From positions 3,538,147 to 3,602,146 of the forward strand of contig JAJHZJ010000252.1 in NCBI GenBank assembly GCA_023548195.1: 64,000 nucleotides of DNA. Direction: 5' to 3'. The notes below the pieces were generated by a model. That model did not search any database. It was not told where the DNA came from and was given only the letters and a program-made list of their open reading frames with translations. Source of the stretch: Bettongia penicillata ogilbyi. Lineage: Eukaryota; Chordata; Mammalia; Diprotodontia; Potoroidae. The first letter of the stretch is position 1; each line of letters starts with the position of its first letter. Positions 10,240-21,444 of this stretch are shown in pieces. Made by a program: the position numbers and the translations under genes.

Positions 10240-12930
10240 TTACTCCAACTGATACCTTCTTTGTCCTATTATCCTTTGTCCCCTCATATGTTCCATATTC
10301 TCCTAGTCTATCAATCTTGTTCTGGCTTTTGCGTGGGTTCCAGTCCAGTCCTGACCGCCATAATCAACTGTTTCAACAAGGTCCTCTCCTTCACTCTTGA
10401 ATTCTTTACTCTGAACTTCTGTGATTACTGCTGTGTTATTTCCAATTCTAGGCATCTTCTACCTTCTACTTTCTCTTGTCCAGTTCCTGAAGTGATGAAC
10501 ACTGGTGGAAAAAGAAAAAAAAAAAGTACTGATTGTGTATATTGAATACATGCATTCATTGTAGCCACAGTTTAAATCAGCATAACATACTGATGTACTT
10601 TCACAGCAATTCTTGTATTAGTTTCTTATTGACTCTCCATCAAATCCACCACAGCTTTTCCATTCTGCCCCACTTTTGGAAAGTGATCTTGATTCCTACT
10701 TTACTGAGATCTGATGTGATCTCCCTAACTTTCCTTAGTTAGACCCTATATACGGCCTCTGTGTTTCTCTATTTATTCTTGCCTCCTTCTACCCTGCCAC
10801 AGAAGACGTGGCTTTACTTCTTGCTACCTATTGCATCTTCCTCTTACCTATTCTGGGACCTTGTTTTATCAATCATTCCCCCCTTTTCTTATGTTCAGTT
10901 TCATAACATCTACTGACTCTTTCCCATATTCCTGAAAACTGGCTCATCAACCTTAGATTATTAATACTTTTTCTTAACTCTTGTTTCACATCCAGATTCC
11001 ATCATACCTCTCCCTGTACATTTCTTTAAAAAATTCTCAATATCAGACAACCCAACGTCTCCACCACCTGCTCTTTCCTGTACAATCTGGCTTCCTACCT
11101 CTGCTTTATGACTGAGTCCGTTCTCTCAAAGGTCACCAGTAACTCTGTTATGGTCATATTCAAAAGGGCTTTTCTCATTTCTCATCTTGCAGGACCTTCT
11201 TGTGACAGTTGACACTACAGACCGTGCCTTACCTTTATCTATCCACATTACACCATAGTATTTTCCTGGTTCTCTTCTCTCCTCTTCGGATTCTTTTTCT
11301 GTCTCGTACCAAGGGTCCTCTTCTATTTCCTGGCTTCCATGCCCCATCTAAATGTAAAATCTTCTCAGGTTCTGTCCTCTCTTTTTTCACCCTGCATTTT
11401 ATCCTTTAATCTCATTCAGTCTCATGGCTACAATTGTTTCTTTTATGTAGATGAGACAAATATTTTTTCAACTATTCTCTTTAATTGAACTCAAATTCCC
11501 CCTATTTCCAGTGTCTACTGTTTGTCTCCACTTGGGTTGTACATTGGTATCTCTAAAATTAAACTCATTCTACCTAGCTTTTCCCTTCCTCTACCATCCA
11601 TAGAATATTTAACAACATAATCTTTCCCCCTTTCATCCAGACTGGAAGCCTGGACATTACCTTTGACTCTTTTTTTCCCCTTATCATCATATCCAATCAG
11701 TTGCCAAGTCCTGCTGATTCTACCTCTGCAATAGCTATTAGCCTAGACTCTCCTCTCCATTTCCCCTGCCATTACCCTAGTTCAATTTCTCATTATATGT
11801 ATAATATAATTAATTGGAAAGAATTATTGCAATAATTTCCTAACTGGTCTTCCTGACTCTAGTGTCTAATTTCTCTGCTTCAACCTGTCCTACAAACTAT
11901 TGCTAGAGTAATCTTTCAATTGCAGAGCTTTGCTAGTATTCCTTTTTTGGGCAAAGACTTTCCATGATTCTCTCGAGCCTGTAGAAGGGAGTTAGATGGT
12001 ACAGTAGATAGAGTACTTGACCGGGAATCAGGAAGACTCATCTTTCGGAGTACAAAGTTTCTAGCTGTGTGACCCTGTGAAAATCACTTAACCCTATTTG
12101 TCTCAGTAAAATGAGCTGGAGAAAGAAATAGTAAACCATTCCTGTATGTTTTCCAAGGAAAACCCCAAATAGGGTCACCAAGAGTTGGGCATGACTGAAA
12201 TGACTCAACAGCAACAAGGTCTATAGAATTAAGTCCAAACTCCTTGATTTGCTTGGTATTCTGTGCCTTTGGCTAGGTGGTTACAACTTTCCCAGTGGCC
12301 TTTTCTTGGACCACTCTTCCACAAATTCTACCACACTGTAATATTTGTTGTTCTCCAGACTCATTCTATCTTCTGTCCTTTCTAATCCCTCTTCATTTGG
12401 TCACATCACCTTCACATGATGTCAGGCATCACAAGTCTACAGTATGGTCTCTTTAATTCTTATTTCCTCCTTTATCTCTGCTTTTTGACACTCCTGTCTT
12501 TCAAGGTTCAATTTCAATGGCCACTTCATTGTGAATCTTTTTATCATCCCCAGTCAGAAATAGTTTCTTCCTCCTTAACTCTCTCCTAGAGCTTTTTGGC
12601 ATTCCGCCAATAGAAGGACCAGAATTTAAGAGTATTTTGAAGGACCAAGCTGCATTCATTGACTTGATGCATTTCTTTTTAGCCATGAGGCAAAGAAAAT
12701 ACAGATAGTAGAATAAAAAACTTTATGTCAAAGACAAGTTTATTGACTTGTAGTGTTTTTTTTTGTATCTACATTTCCACAAGTAGGAGAAATTAAATAG
12801 TAAATTAGAGTAAAATTTTAAAATGTGTGTCAATTGATGTACTTTTAATGTGAATTGTTTCTATTCTAGTTGGTGTTAGAATTATTTTATATGTGTACCC
12901 TCTTCCAGATGGTAAGCACCTTGAGGTTAG
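10240..12930 (+). mobile_element. L2 LINE, long sense copy, decayed ORF2
   Basis: The C-terminal half of an L2 ORF2 is recognisable at the nucleotide level: 'ctctcaaaggtcaccagtaac' (11125), 'cagttgacactacagacc' (11208), 'catggctacaattg', 'ggacattacctttgactc', 'tccaatcagttgccaagtcctgctgattct' (11695), 'gcaataatttcctaactggtcttcctg' (11830), then after the SINE 'attaagtccaaactcc' (12230) and the 3' region near 12900 ('ggtaagcaccttgagg'). In L2 this region is reverse transcriptase plus its C-terminal extension. Many stops and frameshifts; a pseudogene. The assignment of 10240-11050 is less sure. Confidence 0.75.
11985..12228 (+). repeat. marsupial CORE-SINE inserted in L2
   Basis: 'gttagatggtacagtagatagagtact', 'gtgtgaccctgtgaaaatcacttaaccc', 'aaaatgagctggagaaagaaa', 'gagttgggcatgactgaaatgactcaacagcaac'. 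The flanks 'gcctgtagaa' (11971) and 'gtctatagaa' (12221) fit a ~10-base target duplication, and L2 sequence continues on both sides. Confidence 0.9.
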
Positions 12931-13349
12931 CACTGAGTTTTATCCTATTTTAAATCTTTCCTATTTTCTTTCCAGTTCTCTAAATTTAGTAATTGTTCGT
13001 AAATTAAGTTCCATTTTCTCCATCAGCATCGAAGAGGGGATATTGTTCAAGTCAATCCACACTCATATGGAAGAATCAGGCTCAGTAGCAGCAGTCAGTG
13101 ATGACTTGCTGAGGTGGTTCCCTTATAGCAGAAGATTCTGAATGCTTCACCAACAAATCTCCTTTATATTTTCTTCAATACCTAGTCTGATCATTGTATG
13201 CATCCTTTCCACTTCCTGCCCCAATTGCTTCATGATGTCATCATGAAATGTCTTTGACACGAAGCACAGATATTTGACTGATCTTAATTCCCAGACTGGA
13301 ACAGGACCCTAAATTTCCTGAGCTTTTGGACTAATTGTCAATGTCCTAT
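12931..13349. other. unassigned DNA, nothing recognised
   Basis: No repeat or gene is supported. The open frame at 12893-13141 begins inside the L2 tail and has no recognisable domain. Confidence 0.4.
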
Positions 13350-13535
13350 ATGAGCAAGTGTGGCATTGTGGGTAGAGTACTTAACTTGGTGGTAGGAAAT
13401 CTGAATTGAAATTCCACTAATGACACTTACTGTCTGATCATAGGTGGATCATTTCACCTTTCTGAGCCTCCATTTCACCATCCTTAAAAAGAGGGGATTC
13501 CTAAGGTTTCCTACTGTTTTCGATCTGTGAGTGGA
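13350..13535 (+). repeat. CORE-SINE (MIR-like)
   Basis: 'gtgtggcattgtgggtagagtacttaact', 'ctgatcataggtggatcatttcacctttctgagcctc', 'ttaaaaagaggggattcctaaggtttcctac'. Order and spacing fit a MIR-like copy of considerable age. Confidence 0.75.
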
Positions 13536-13687
13536 TGATTGTTCCCTTTTTCAGAGAATGGCTGCCAAGTTCGAATTCTTTTGCTTTAAAAATTAAAATT
13601 AGAGTTTGGTTGAGATTTTCTTCCCCTTAGGATTCCTAGTGGATAATTGACGATAGAGAGGGACAGAAATTCTCAACATTTTCCTGT

Positions 13688-13923
13688 TTGTTGTTGAGTT
13701 GTTTTCAGTTGTGTCCAATTCTTCATGACCCCATTTGGGGTTTTGTTGGCAAAGATACTGGAGTGGTTTGCCATTTTATTCTTCAGCTCTTTTTACAGAT
13801 GAGGAAATGGAGGCAAACAGGATTAAGCAACTTGCCCAGTATCTAAGGCTGGATTTGAGATCATGAAGATGAGTCTTCATCACATCAGACCCAACACTCT
13901 ATCCACTGCATCAAGTAACTGCT
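13688..13923 (-). repeat. marsupial CORE-SINE, full length, antisense
   Basis: 'ttcagttgtgtccaattcttcatgaccccatttggggtttt', 'gatactggagtggtttgccattt', 'cagatgaggaaatggaggcaaacagg', ending 'ctatccactgcatcaagtaactgc'. Both ends of the family consensus are present. Confidence 0.92.
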
Positions 13924-14129
13924 CCAACTTGTACTTTGTTATTTTCTGTATGAAGAAGAAGATCTTCTGACTAGTGAGGACAGAACAAAAATGGTTGGCC
14001 CAACCTAAGTGCAGAGATCACACGGAGTTGATAAGAGAGCAACTAATTGTCCTCTGTGAGTTTTAATCACTAATCTTGATTAAATTTTTCTCAAAGTACT
14101 AAAAGTACTGATTGTTGAGCTGCTACTAA

Positions 14130-14660
14130 TGCCTTGAAACTTTATGGCACCATGGGACTGGTCATGGGCAAGTGTTGGATGGGTTTTTAAAAAGGTGAAG
14201 TTGGTAGATGGCAGAATCTTTAAATTATAGCTTATTCTTGGCAAAATTATAGAATATCTTATTTTCTAGTTGTTTAGAACAACTTAAAAGATCCCTGTGA
14301 GCTAGCATGGGTTCATCAAGAGCAATTTATGCCAGACTCCCTTCTGAACTTACTTCTCTCTCTCTCTCTCTCTCATCTCTCTCTCACCCACTCTCTCTCT
14401 TTCTTTCAATAATGTTTCTAGATTGGTATAGTAGAGGAATGGTATACATATAATTTATTTGATTTTCAGTTAAGAATTTCAATTATCACATAGTACCTTT
14501 GTGGCCAAGATGGAGATATGTGGGCTACATGATAGTACAGTTACATGGATGTAGAATTGCTTCAATGACTGGTCCCGAAGAGTGGATGAATATCAACCTA
14601 GAGAGATGTCCCTAGAGGAGTATCACAGGATTCTTTCCTTGGATTTTTTCATTCAAAAAA
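14130..14660 (+). pseudogene. CR1/L3-type LINE reverse transcriptase remnant
   Basis: 'gctagcatgggttcatcaagagcaatttatgccagactcc' (14302) and 'ggccaagatggagatatgtgggctacatgatagtacagtta' (14503), then 'cctagagagatgtccctagaggagtatcacaggatt' match the RT domain of CR1-clade L3 elements, coding 'HGFIKS...CQT' and 'KMERCGLDDSTV...' type motifs. A (CT)n microsatellite (14354-14405) sits in the middle. The frame is broken; not functional. The 3' end of a like element lies at 16725-17040. Confidence 0.75.
14354..14405. repeat. (CT)n microsatellite inside the CR1/L3 remnant
   Basis: Interrupted CT dinucleotides with 'cat' and 'accca' breaks. It has grown inside the LINE-derived sequence. Confidence 0.9.
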
Positions 14661-15129
14661 CATTCAACAGTTTCTGAGATTCAAGGAGGAGTATATTTTA
14701 GTTTTTTGGAATGCATATTGTTGAAATTACTGATTTCCTATCCTCATGTCATATAGAATGTCAAAACTTATATGATTCAGCTCCTCCAGAAATATGTCCA
14801 CTTTCTGGCTAAAGATCTCACATTTGTAATATCAATAATCAAAAATGCACTTTGTTGATGGTTTAAAACTCTCTGGTCCCTTCTTTGTCACTGTACTGCC
14901 ATCATTACCGAAATAGAGGGGAGTCATATATGATAGAGGACCATCTTTTATTTTTCTTTGTCTCATGGGTTGCTATGGAAAAAAGAAATCATTACCAGCT
15001 GTTCAGCCTACTAGTGATGTGCCTCTCCATAATTAGCTATGTTGTTCTTTGGGGTAGTAGTGGTGGTAAGAGTGAAAGATTAGTATGTTCCTGAAGCCAT
15101 ACTCAAAGATTGTTTTAGCATGACAGTTA
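14661..15129. other. unassigned DNA between LINE remnants
   Basis: No clear match. It may be worn LINE sequence, given its position between the CR1/L3 RT remnant and the RTE endonuclease remnant. Confidence 0.35.
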
Positions 15130-16080
15130 TTTACTAGACCTTTCCCCCAACTGGCATAGACTTCAAGAACCCAGGATCATCTTCATGCCATGAGAAGGCT
15201 TTGGAACAAGACTTTGCAAGGGAAGAAAGAAAGAAGTTACTGTTTAGGGAAAGGATGGCTCATAGATATTCCTTGGAGAGGCAAAGAAAGGGGGTGGTGG
15301 AATGCAGTGGTGGAACTCCTAAACTACAATACACATTGTTTCATGGAATATTTAGAGATCAAATATTATGGTTCTATTGATAAATATTTGTAAAAACAAA
15401 AACAAACTACCACGAAAATAATTGCAGCTTATGCACCAACATTGTTGCCAAAGATAAAGTGATCAAGAAATTCTAGGAAGAACTTAGTAAGATCCACAAA
15501 ATTAAATCAACACACATTCTGATACTTTATTAAAAAGAATATGGAAAGGATGGGAAAATGTATATGAGACAGTATGTTTTAGGAAGAAGGAATGAGGTTA
15601 CAGATTTGCAGATTATATTGAAAGATCATGCCTTTCTATCATGAATATACAGTGAACACAAAATAATAGCATAAATAGTTATTTTAATAACAGGAGAAAA
15701 CTTATCGATGTTGAAATTATTTCTGAGGGGACAGTCAGATCATAAACTCATTAAAAGTAAGAAAAGAACTTGCAAAAAACAACAGAAAATAAGAAAAATG
15801 TATGGAGTACAATATAAATATCGAACATTGAATTAAACAAGTGATTGAAAAGCAAAAAAAATGAGAAATAAACAACAGAATTGATATAGATGTACTATAA
15901 TAATTTCATTCAGAAAATTTAGCTAATATAAATGAATTGCCATAATAAGGAGACCAAAAGAGGCCAGAAAAATGCCTTTGTCAGTAAACATATTTGATAT
16001 AAAATCGAGAGAGCTGATTCCCAAACACATTAGATTGAAATACGCTCTTGTCTGTTAAATCTTACATGAAAAAATGAGGG
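15130..16080 (+). pseudogene. RTE/BovB-type LINE endonuclease remnant
   Basis: Conceptual translation in shifting frames shows landmarks of the RTE-clade ORF in the right order: an 'AAYAPTLLPK' segment at about 15424 (family 'ISAYAPT'), a 'GFADYIERSCLSIMN'-like segment at about 15600-15650 (family 'ERG..LVEFAE.NNLRIMNT'), and an 'SDH.LI..K' segment at about 15735-15760 (the apurinic-endonuclease 'GSDHRLV' motif). Many stops and indels. It has no selected frame today. Family level is fairly sure; the element name is not. Confidence 0.6.
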
Positions 16081-16114
16081 TAGTATTGTTTTAAAAAGCA
16101 GAGACAAGCAGTAG

Positions 16115-16292
16115 AAGGCACTGAATGGCACAGTAGGTAGAGGACTGGACCAGGAGTCAAGAAGACCTGAGTTCAAATCCTTTTTCAGACACTTCCGAAC
16201 TGTGGACAAGTCACTTAATCTCTGTTTGACTCAGTTTTCTTAACTGTAAAATGGGGATATTAACAATACCTACTTCCCATGGTTGTTATGTT
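16115..16292 (+). repeat. CORE-SINE (MIR-like)
   Basis: 'gaatggcacagtaggtagaggactgg', 'gaagacctgagttcaaatcc', 'ggacaagtcacttaatctctg', 'taaaatggggatattaac'. It lies between the RTE endonuclease remnant and a possible RT remnant. Confidence 0.85.
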
Positions 16293-16439
16293 TGATTTCC
16301 TAGAACAAAATGTTTCCAAACAAGTTATTTTATAGCAAATGTCTTTTATCTACACATCATGACCTTTCAGGATTCCTTGGAAGAGATCACAGAAATAATC
16401 ACGTTCAATGATCTTTGGATAACAAACATCAGGTGAAGC

Positions 16440-16640
16440 ATGAGACAGGCAGATGTTTGGACAGCAGAAGTATCTCACAGTGTAACGAAGGAGATGCAGT
16501 GCATAGTCCAGGTGAATGTGAGACTCTTTGTGGACAGGGAGGTCCTCCAATTGCCCCTGTTTGGGGATGATACTGTGTTAACTGCATCAAGCCTCAGGAC
16601 ATTACAGAGCCTTTTGGAAAAGACAAATAATCCAGATTTT
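16440..16640 (+). pseudogene. possible RTE reverse transcriptase fragment
   Basis: An open stretch carries 'LPLFGDDTVLTASSLRTLQ' at about 16549-16605. It resembles the catalytic 'FADD' block of non-LTR reverse transcriptases ('LRFADDIVLLA...'), with Ala replaced by Gly. The position downstream of the endonuclease remnant fits the order of an RTE ORF. The match is short and a chance resemblance cannot be excluded. Confidence 0.35.
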
Positions 16641-16724
16641 AAGAAGTTGACAAGTTGTGTAAAGGCTGATGCAGAGAGTTGGGATGGTGAGAAGACTGGA
16701 AACCAAGTCATAAAAATGATTAGT

Positions 16725-17040
16725 TCAGGAAACCAGGTTTATTTAGCCTGGAGAAGAGCAGATTCGGTTGAGACATAATAGCTGTGTGTGGGCATCAGAA
16801 AGGCTGTCATGGGGAAGAGGGATTAGCTTCGTTCTGCTTGGACCCAGAAGACAGAATGATGAGCAATGGGTCCAAGAAGAAGAGAAGCAGATTTTGGCTC
16901 ACTAGAAGAGAAAAAATAAAACAAAATAAAATGTCTTAAAAATTAGATTTGTCCAAAAGAAGAAAAGGCTGCCTTGGGAGCCTGGGGGTTACTCCTCATT
17001 GGAAGTCCTTCAGAAGAAGCCAGATGACAACTTGTCAAAG
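16725..17040 (+). mobile_element. CR1/L3-type LINE 3' end
   Basis: 'tttagcctggagaagagcaga', 'gacataatagctgtgtg', 'aaaggctgtcatggggaagagggattag', 'gttctgcttggacccagaagacagaatgatgagcaatggg', 'attagatttgtccaaaag', 'ggctgccttgggagcc' and 'actcctcattggaagtccttcagaagaagccagatgacaacttgtc' follow the CR1/L3 3' end block by block. A ~50-base A-rich insertion lies near 16910-16935. Confidence 0.88.
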
Positions 17041-17483
17041 TTGGAGACCCAGTGACCCGAAGGAATGATGGTGGTGGTTGGTGGCAGGAAGCCATCCATA
17101 TATTAAGGCACGAAGCAGGACTGTCTTCAGGCTTATGAGGCTGCTTTGGGGGAGAGTAGTGAAATACACAGCCTGGGGGTCTCTGAGGGAAGGAGAGAAA
17201 GTAGTACAGGAGTAGTGATGAAGATCTGGTGGATTGGCCTTTCCTATCCCTCCTCCTCTCGCTAGAGGAACTGTTTGTGCCTGTGGCAAGACGAGACAGG
17301 AAAAGCAGGAAGAGATGGTTCATAGAAGGACATAATGGGAAGGAACTTTAGTGATCCCTCATCCCAGCCTCCTTATTTTATAAGAAATCCCAGAGAAGTA
17401 TAGGAACATTAAGGAAATAGGGATGGTGTTGGAAGAGGTTGACATTTTGTGTTCATTTTCTATTTTCTTGGGGTTTGATTCAA
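17041..17483. other. unassigned DNA; short L3/MIR fragment near 17340-17420
   Basis: 'gggaaggaactttagtgatccctcatcccagcctccttattttataag' resembles the antisense L3/MIR segment. The opposing frames at 16943-17323 are chance frames that overlap the LINE 3' end. Confidence 0.4.
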
Positions 17484-17720
17484 GGTGGTATGGTAGTATG
17501 GAGAGAGTGCAGAACTTGGAGACTGGAAGACCTGGGTTCATATCCCCCCTTTAACTCAGTGGACCATAAACAAGACACATCATATTTTTGAGTTTCCGTA
17601 AAATGAAATTGATAATATCTCTAGTGTTCTTCTCAAAGAGTTGTTGCAAAACTCAAATAAGATAATCTATGAGAAGGAAATGCAAGTTTTAAAGCACATT
17701 TCAATTATCATCATTGTGGG
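17484..17720 (+). repeat. CORE-SINE (MIR-like), diverged
   Basis: 'gtggtatggtagtatggagagagtgcagaacttggagactggaagacctgggttcatat', 'aaatgaaattgataatatctc', 'aaagagttgttgcaaaactcaaataagataat', 'tttaaagcacatttcaattatcatcatt'. Complete order, high divergence. Confidence 0.75.
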
Positions 17721-18109
17721 ATCATTCTAAAGTCCTGCTTCGTAGACTGACTGCAATGATGGAGATGTGATATATAATTCCACAGGGTACTAGAAACACC
17801 CTTCACCCTCATCTCAGATTTTAAAAACCTCTTCCAATCTTTCCAGCCAAGATGAAGTCTCATCCACATCTTCCAAAAACCCTTCTGCCCTAGGCCAGGC
17901 TACAAAGATCTCATGTCTCTGAACCTACAGAGTGCCTGTATCATGCCCTTAGGTTGTTGTTAAGGGGGACTTACCTTTGTGGATTTGAGACGATGGCAGT
18001 TGGGGTGTAAGGGAATGTTGAATATCTTGAGCACATTTTTATAACTACAAATATTTATCAGTACTCCCATCAGTGGCAGTGAATTTCATTTTATTTTTCT
18101 CAGAACTGG
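17721..18109. other. unassigned DNA, possibly worn L2 3' region
   Basis: 'gaagtctcatccacatcttccaaaaacccttctgccctaggcc' (17850-17893, in pieces) is vaguely like the plus-strand L2 3' region. Nothing else is recognisable. Confidence 0.3.
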
Positions 18110-18420
18110 ACATTCATTCATTCATGCATTCATTCATTCATTCATTCATTTACCCATTAATCCATCCATCTATCCATTCATCCAACAGTCATTTCAGGGC
18201 CAGATACTATGTTAGGCACTGGAAATACAAAGGAGAAAAAAAGCCTGTCCCTGTCTTTAAGGAGTTTTATATTCCATTGGGACAAATAATACAACCTCAT
18301 ATATATAAAAATAAATAAAGAACAATTTTTGCAGAATTGGAGCACTAGTACCTGAGATCAGGAAAGGCCCTTTGTAGGTGTTGGCACGTGAACCGTTTGA
18401 TTTTGAGGGAAGCTGGGAAG
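18110..18420 (-). mobile_element. L2 LINE 3' end, antisense, with (CATT)n tail
   Basis: Begins with a (CATT)n/(CATC)n tract (18111-18185), the usual simple-repeat tail of L2 in reverse. It continues 'cagatactatgttaggcactggaaatacaaagga', 'cctgtctttaaggagttttatattcc' and 'gatcaggaaaggccctttgtag'. Confidence 0.8.
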
Positions 18421-20334
18421 CACTTTCTAAAAAGTGGTGGTGTGCTTTAGAGGACACTCAGTTAGAAAACATTTGGTTAACGAAGAGAGTTCAGGTACTG
18501 CCCAAGTCATTGTGTGATGACGAGTCTGTCTGAAAGACAGTCCCCTGTGGTACAGGAGTATGTCTGTGGAAATGACTCCCCTCTGCTCCTTGGGGTCAGT
18601 CACACTTCCTCTTTCTGACCATCTCACTCCCCTCGGAGCTCAGACATGTAAAGTGTTGGGCCAATTTGGATTAAACCAGGTCTCAAAAATTTCCGCTCAA
18701 CAGGAAGCCCCAGAGAATAATGACATCTCCACGGGTGTTGGAAAGCACCCCTAATTTTTTTCCAGGGCTTTGAATACCATCTTCATTGAAAAATACCTCT
18801 GATTTGTGCTGAGGCTCTCACCCAGCCCTCAGGCCCCCAAGAGGCAGGCTTAATGCTTCTTTTCATGTGGCAAAATCTGATGTTACCAGTGTGGGTTCTT
18901 TCTGTCAGATATTACAAGTGGTTATTACCACTACAGCACAGCTGCAACACAGGGCTCCGAGCTCTCTTAGGGTCTGGTGAGCAGTTTCATTCAGCATCTG
19001 AATTTCTCCTTCTCAGAGATCTGAATTCCATCTAGAGAAAAGGAGTCTTTTTGTAGAGGAAGAAAAGTGGGGTGGGGATGAGAAGGGAAAACCAGAGAGG
19101 AGAAAAACATAAGAGGCCCAGATCACCCTTCAGAGAAGCTTTTCTTGTTAATGAAATTGCTGATTTGTTGGCTGGTGGCAGTGCCCTTTGGCAGATGCTT
19201 ACCGTGCTGATGGGAACATCGGCTTGCCAGAATGCCAAATAGTGACAGTTTGGACCAGCGAAACCATGATAGGGTATCTTCCACACTCATTTCCTGCAGC
19301 TTAAATTAGAATGGTCTTATGTGTACCAGGTGTACCTGGGAATTGCATGGACCCATATATTTTCAAAGTAACATAGATGGGAATGGGGAGGAAGGCTTGA
19401 ATAGCCTCCTGGAGTCATCTACAGTAGTGGAAATCAAATGGTTGAATTTTTGAGTGTCTCTGAATGTGGGTTGTCATCTGGATGAGCCATTTATTTCTGC
19501 GTTGGGTGTTACAGACCACATAAGGGATAGAACCCCAGATCCTTGGTTTTATTTGTCATGCAATCTACTGTGCAAGAACAATCTCTTTTGGGCTGGGTTC
19601 TCAGGATACTAGAGGCTTTTCAGAAGTTTGCAAGCCCCACAAAACCAAGTACTATGATTCTATTTTTGAGTGTATGTGTGTGTGTTCATGTGTGTGTGTG
19701 TATGCTTATGAGACAAGGGGGGGAGATCATCGGGAGACCTGATGAAAGAAATGAGGAAGGTGGCAGAGACATATGCTACCATGTACACCATGCTCCAGAT
19801 ATCACAATTTAATGTGTTTGCAGTGGGATGGCAGCTGTTACATGAGAAGATTAGAAAGCAGCTGCAGGAACTGCCTACTTTTCCACAGCATGTCTGTCTT
19901 CTCCTACCACGGCCCTGGAATGGGCTGGTATGGCAAGGTAGAATGGCCATTTTTTTGTGTGTGTGTATGGGTTTGTTTAAACTGAGAATCTGCAGCTTTG
20001 GCTCTGGGTAAACTTTTTTTCTTCTAAAACATCAAACAGCTGTTGATAAGTTGAAATAAACCACTGCTCTGGGCTGGCAACACTAACCAAGCCCCAGACA
20101 TTCATGGAGGGAGTGGGTTAAGTTTAAAGGCCTCTGTTTGCCTTTACAGACAGACCCCACACAGAGGCAAGTGAGCAGTCCAGGGAATGAAGCCTTTTTA
20201 GGGCCCCTAATGCAGGGTTTAGGGTCGCAGCTGCTCTCAAGCAATCAACAGCAGCTTTCTTCTTTGAGGAGCTGGGAAGGCAAGATTATATATTGTCTAT
20301 TCCCTACCAATTCACATGAAGTCAAGACAATGTG
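18421..20334. other. mostly single-copy DNA; (TG)n at 19671-19704
   Basis: No nameable interspersed repeat in about 1.9 kb, which is unusual for this window. It holds a short (TG)n and a candidate mini-exon at 19889-19937. At 19187-19239 the halves TTTGGCA and TGCCAAA flank a 39-base spacer, resembling separated NFI half-sites. No gene is supported. It could be intronic or regulatory. Confidence 0.35.
19889..19937 (+). other. candidate 49-bp mini-exon (weak)
   Basis: Acceptor-like 'ctacttttccacag' precedes the segment and donor-like 'CAAG|gtagaa' follows. An ATG at 19890 opens a 16-codon frame (MSVFSYHGPGMGWYGK) that ends exactly at the donor. The frame is glycine- and aromatic-rich and looks protein-like, but I recognise no family and the upstream branch region is weak. 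Chance is a real possibility. Confidence 0.15.
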
Positions 20335-20590
20335 AGGAGAGGTATCATGGTGCAGTGAATAAAAAGCTGGACTTGGAGTTAGGAAGACCTGAGTTCAAAT
20401 TTTACTTCAGACACTAGCTGTGTGACTCTGGGCAAGTCATTTATCAGTTTGCCTTAGTTTCCTTATCTGCAAAATGGGGCTAATAGAAGCACCTACATCC
20501 CAGGATTGTTAGGAGGATCAAGTAAGTAAATATTTTTAAAGTTTTTGGCAAACCATAAAGCATCATATCAATTCCATTATTTTTTGTTAT
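20335..20590 (+). repeat. CORE-SINE, full length
   Basis: 'ggtatcatggtgcagtgaataaaaagctgg', 'agttaggaagacctgagttcaaat', 'tgtgtgactctgggcaagtcattt', 'cttatctgcaaaatggggctaat', 'gattgttaggaggatcaagtaag', 'aaagtttttggcaaaccataaagc'. A complete MIR-like copy. Confidence 0.9.
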
Positions 20591-21444
20591 TATTAAGTAG
20601 CACTCAAGGCATGCAAAAGTAAATAAATTTAAGGAGCACATACTCTTACCACTTGGTCCTTAGACTGTCTTTTTCCATCCTTTAGTTTCAGGGATTATGG
20701 AGTCCATGCAAATTCAATATCCCTATCTGTCCATGCCCACTTTTGACTCAAGGAATACCCACTCAATACTTGACTCACTAGAGTACACAGGCAGAACCTG
20801 GGTTTGGGACTTGGGACCCATGAGATCTGTGACCTAGGTGGCCTCAGAAGCCTGAAGCTTCTCTAGCTGATGATGTTATCCATTCTGGCTCTCTGATCCT
20901 GGCAGGGAGCTCTGATTTCATCTGGCTACAAGATGAGTGGACTCAGTAGTCAGCCCTGGCAAGGAGTTCCATGGCCTTCATCAATCCTGGTGGCCCTCTC
21001 CAAACTTCCATGTGGCCTTGTCTGCCACAGCTGTGTCTATCCTCCTCATTTTCTCTCATTGCATGGCCTGGGAAGGAGGGCAGTGATAGGAAGAGAGGCT
21101 GCTCTGTCAACCTGCTTTATGATTGGGTATCCTGATGCTTTTGATGGGATCCACAGGGCTGTAGAAAGTCCCTAGAGATCTGACTTATCCCTCAGTACTG
21201 TGCTGAGGAGACAAGTTTAATATTCACGTTATGTTCCAGTTCTAGGTGCCACTAATTGCAGCTGCCTGGCCCAGGGAGGAAAGAAGATCATGCTCATGCT
21301 CAAAGGTTAACAGTTCAAGTTGAAGAACAAAATACAGAGTGCTAAAGCCAAGAATGGGTGTACAATGAATCTCTTATGACATATCCATAGTCATACAACT
21401 AGTAAGTTTTAGAGGTGATGTTTTATTTTATATTAAGTCTAAAG
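20591..21444. other. unassigned DNA, nothing recognised
   Basis: No repeat family or gene is supported. The frame at 20933-21175 has no recognisable domain or splice context. Confidence 0.35.

Noticed and set aside
10207..10742. Open frames in the 5' part of the L2-like region
   Set aside because: No domain and no continuity; most likely leftover LINE or chance frames.
16943..17323. 126-codon minus-strand frame
   Set aside because: Antisense to the CR1/L3 3' end and flanking DNA; no domain similarity.
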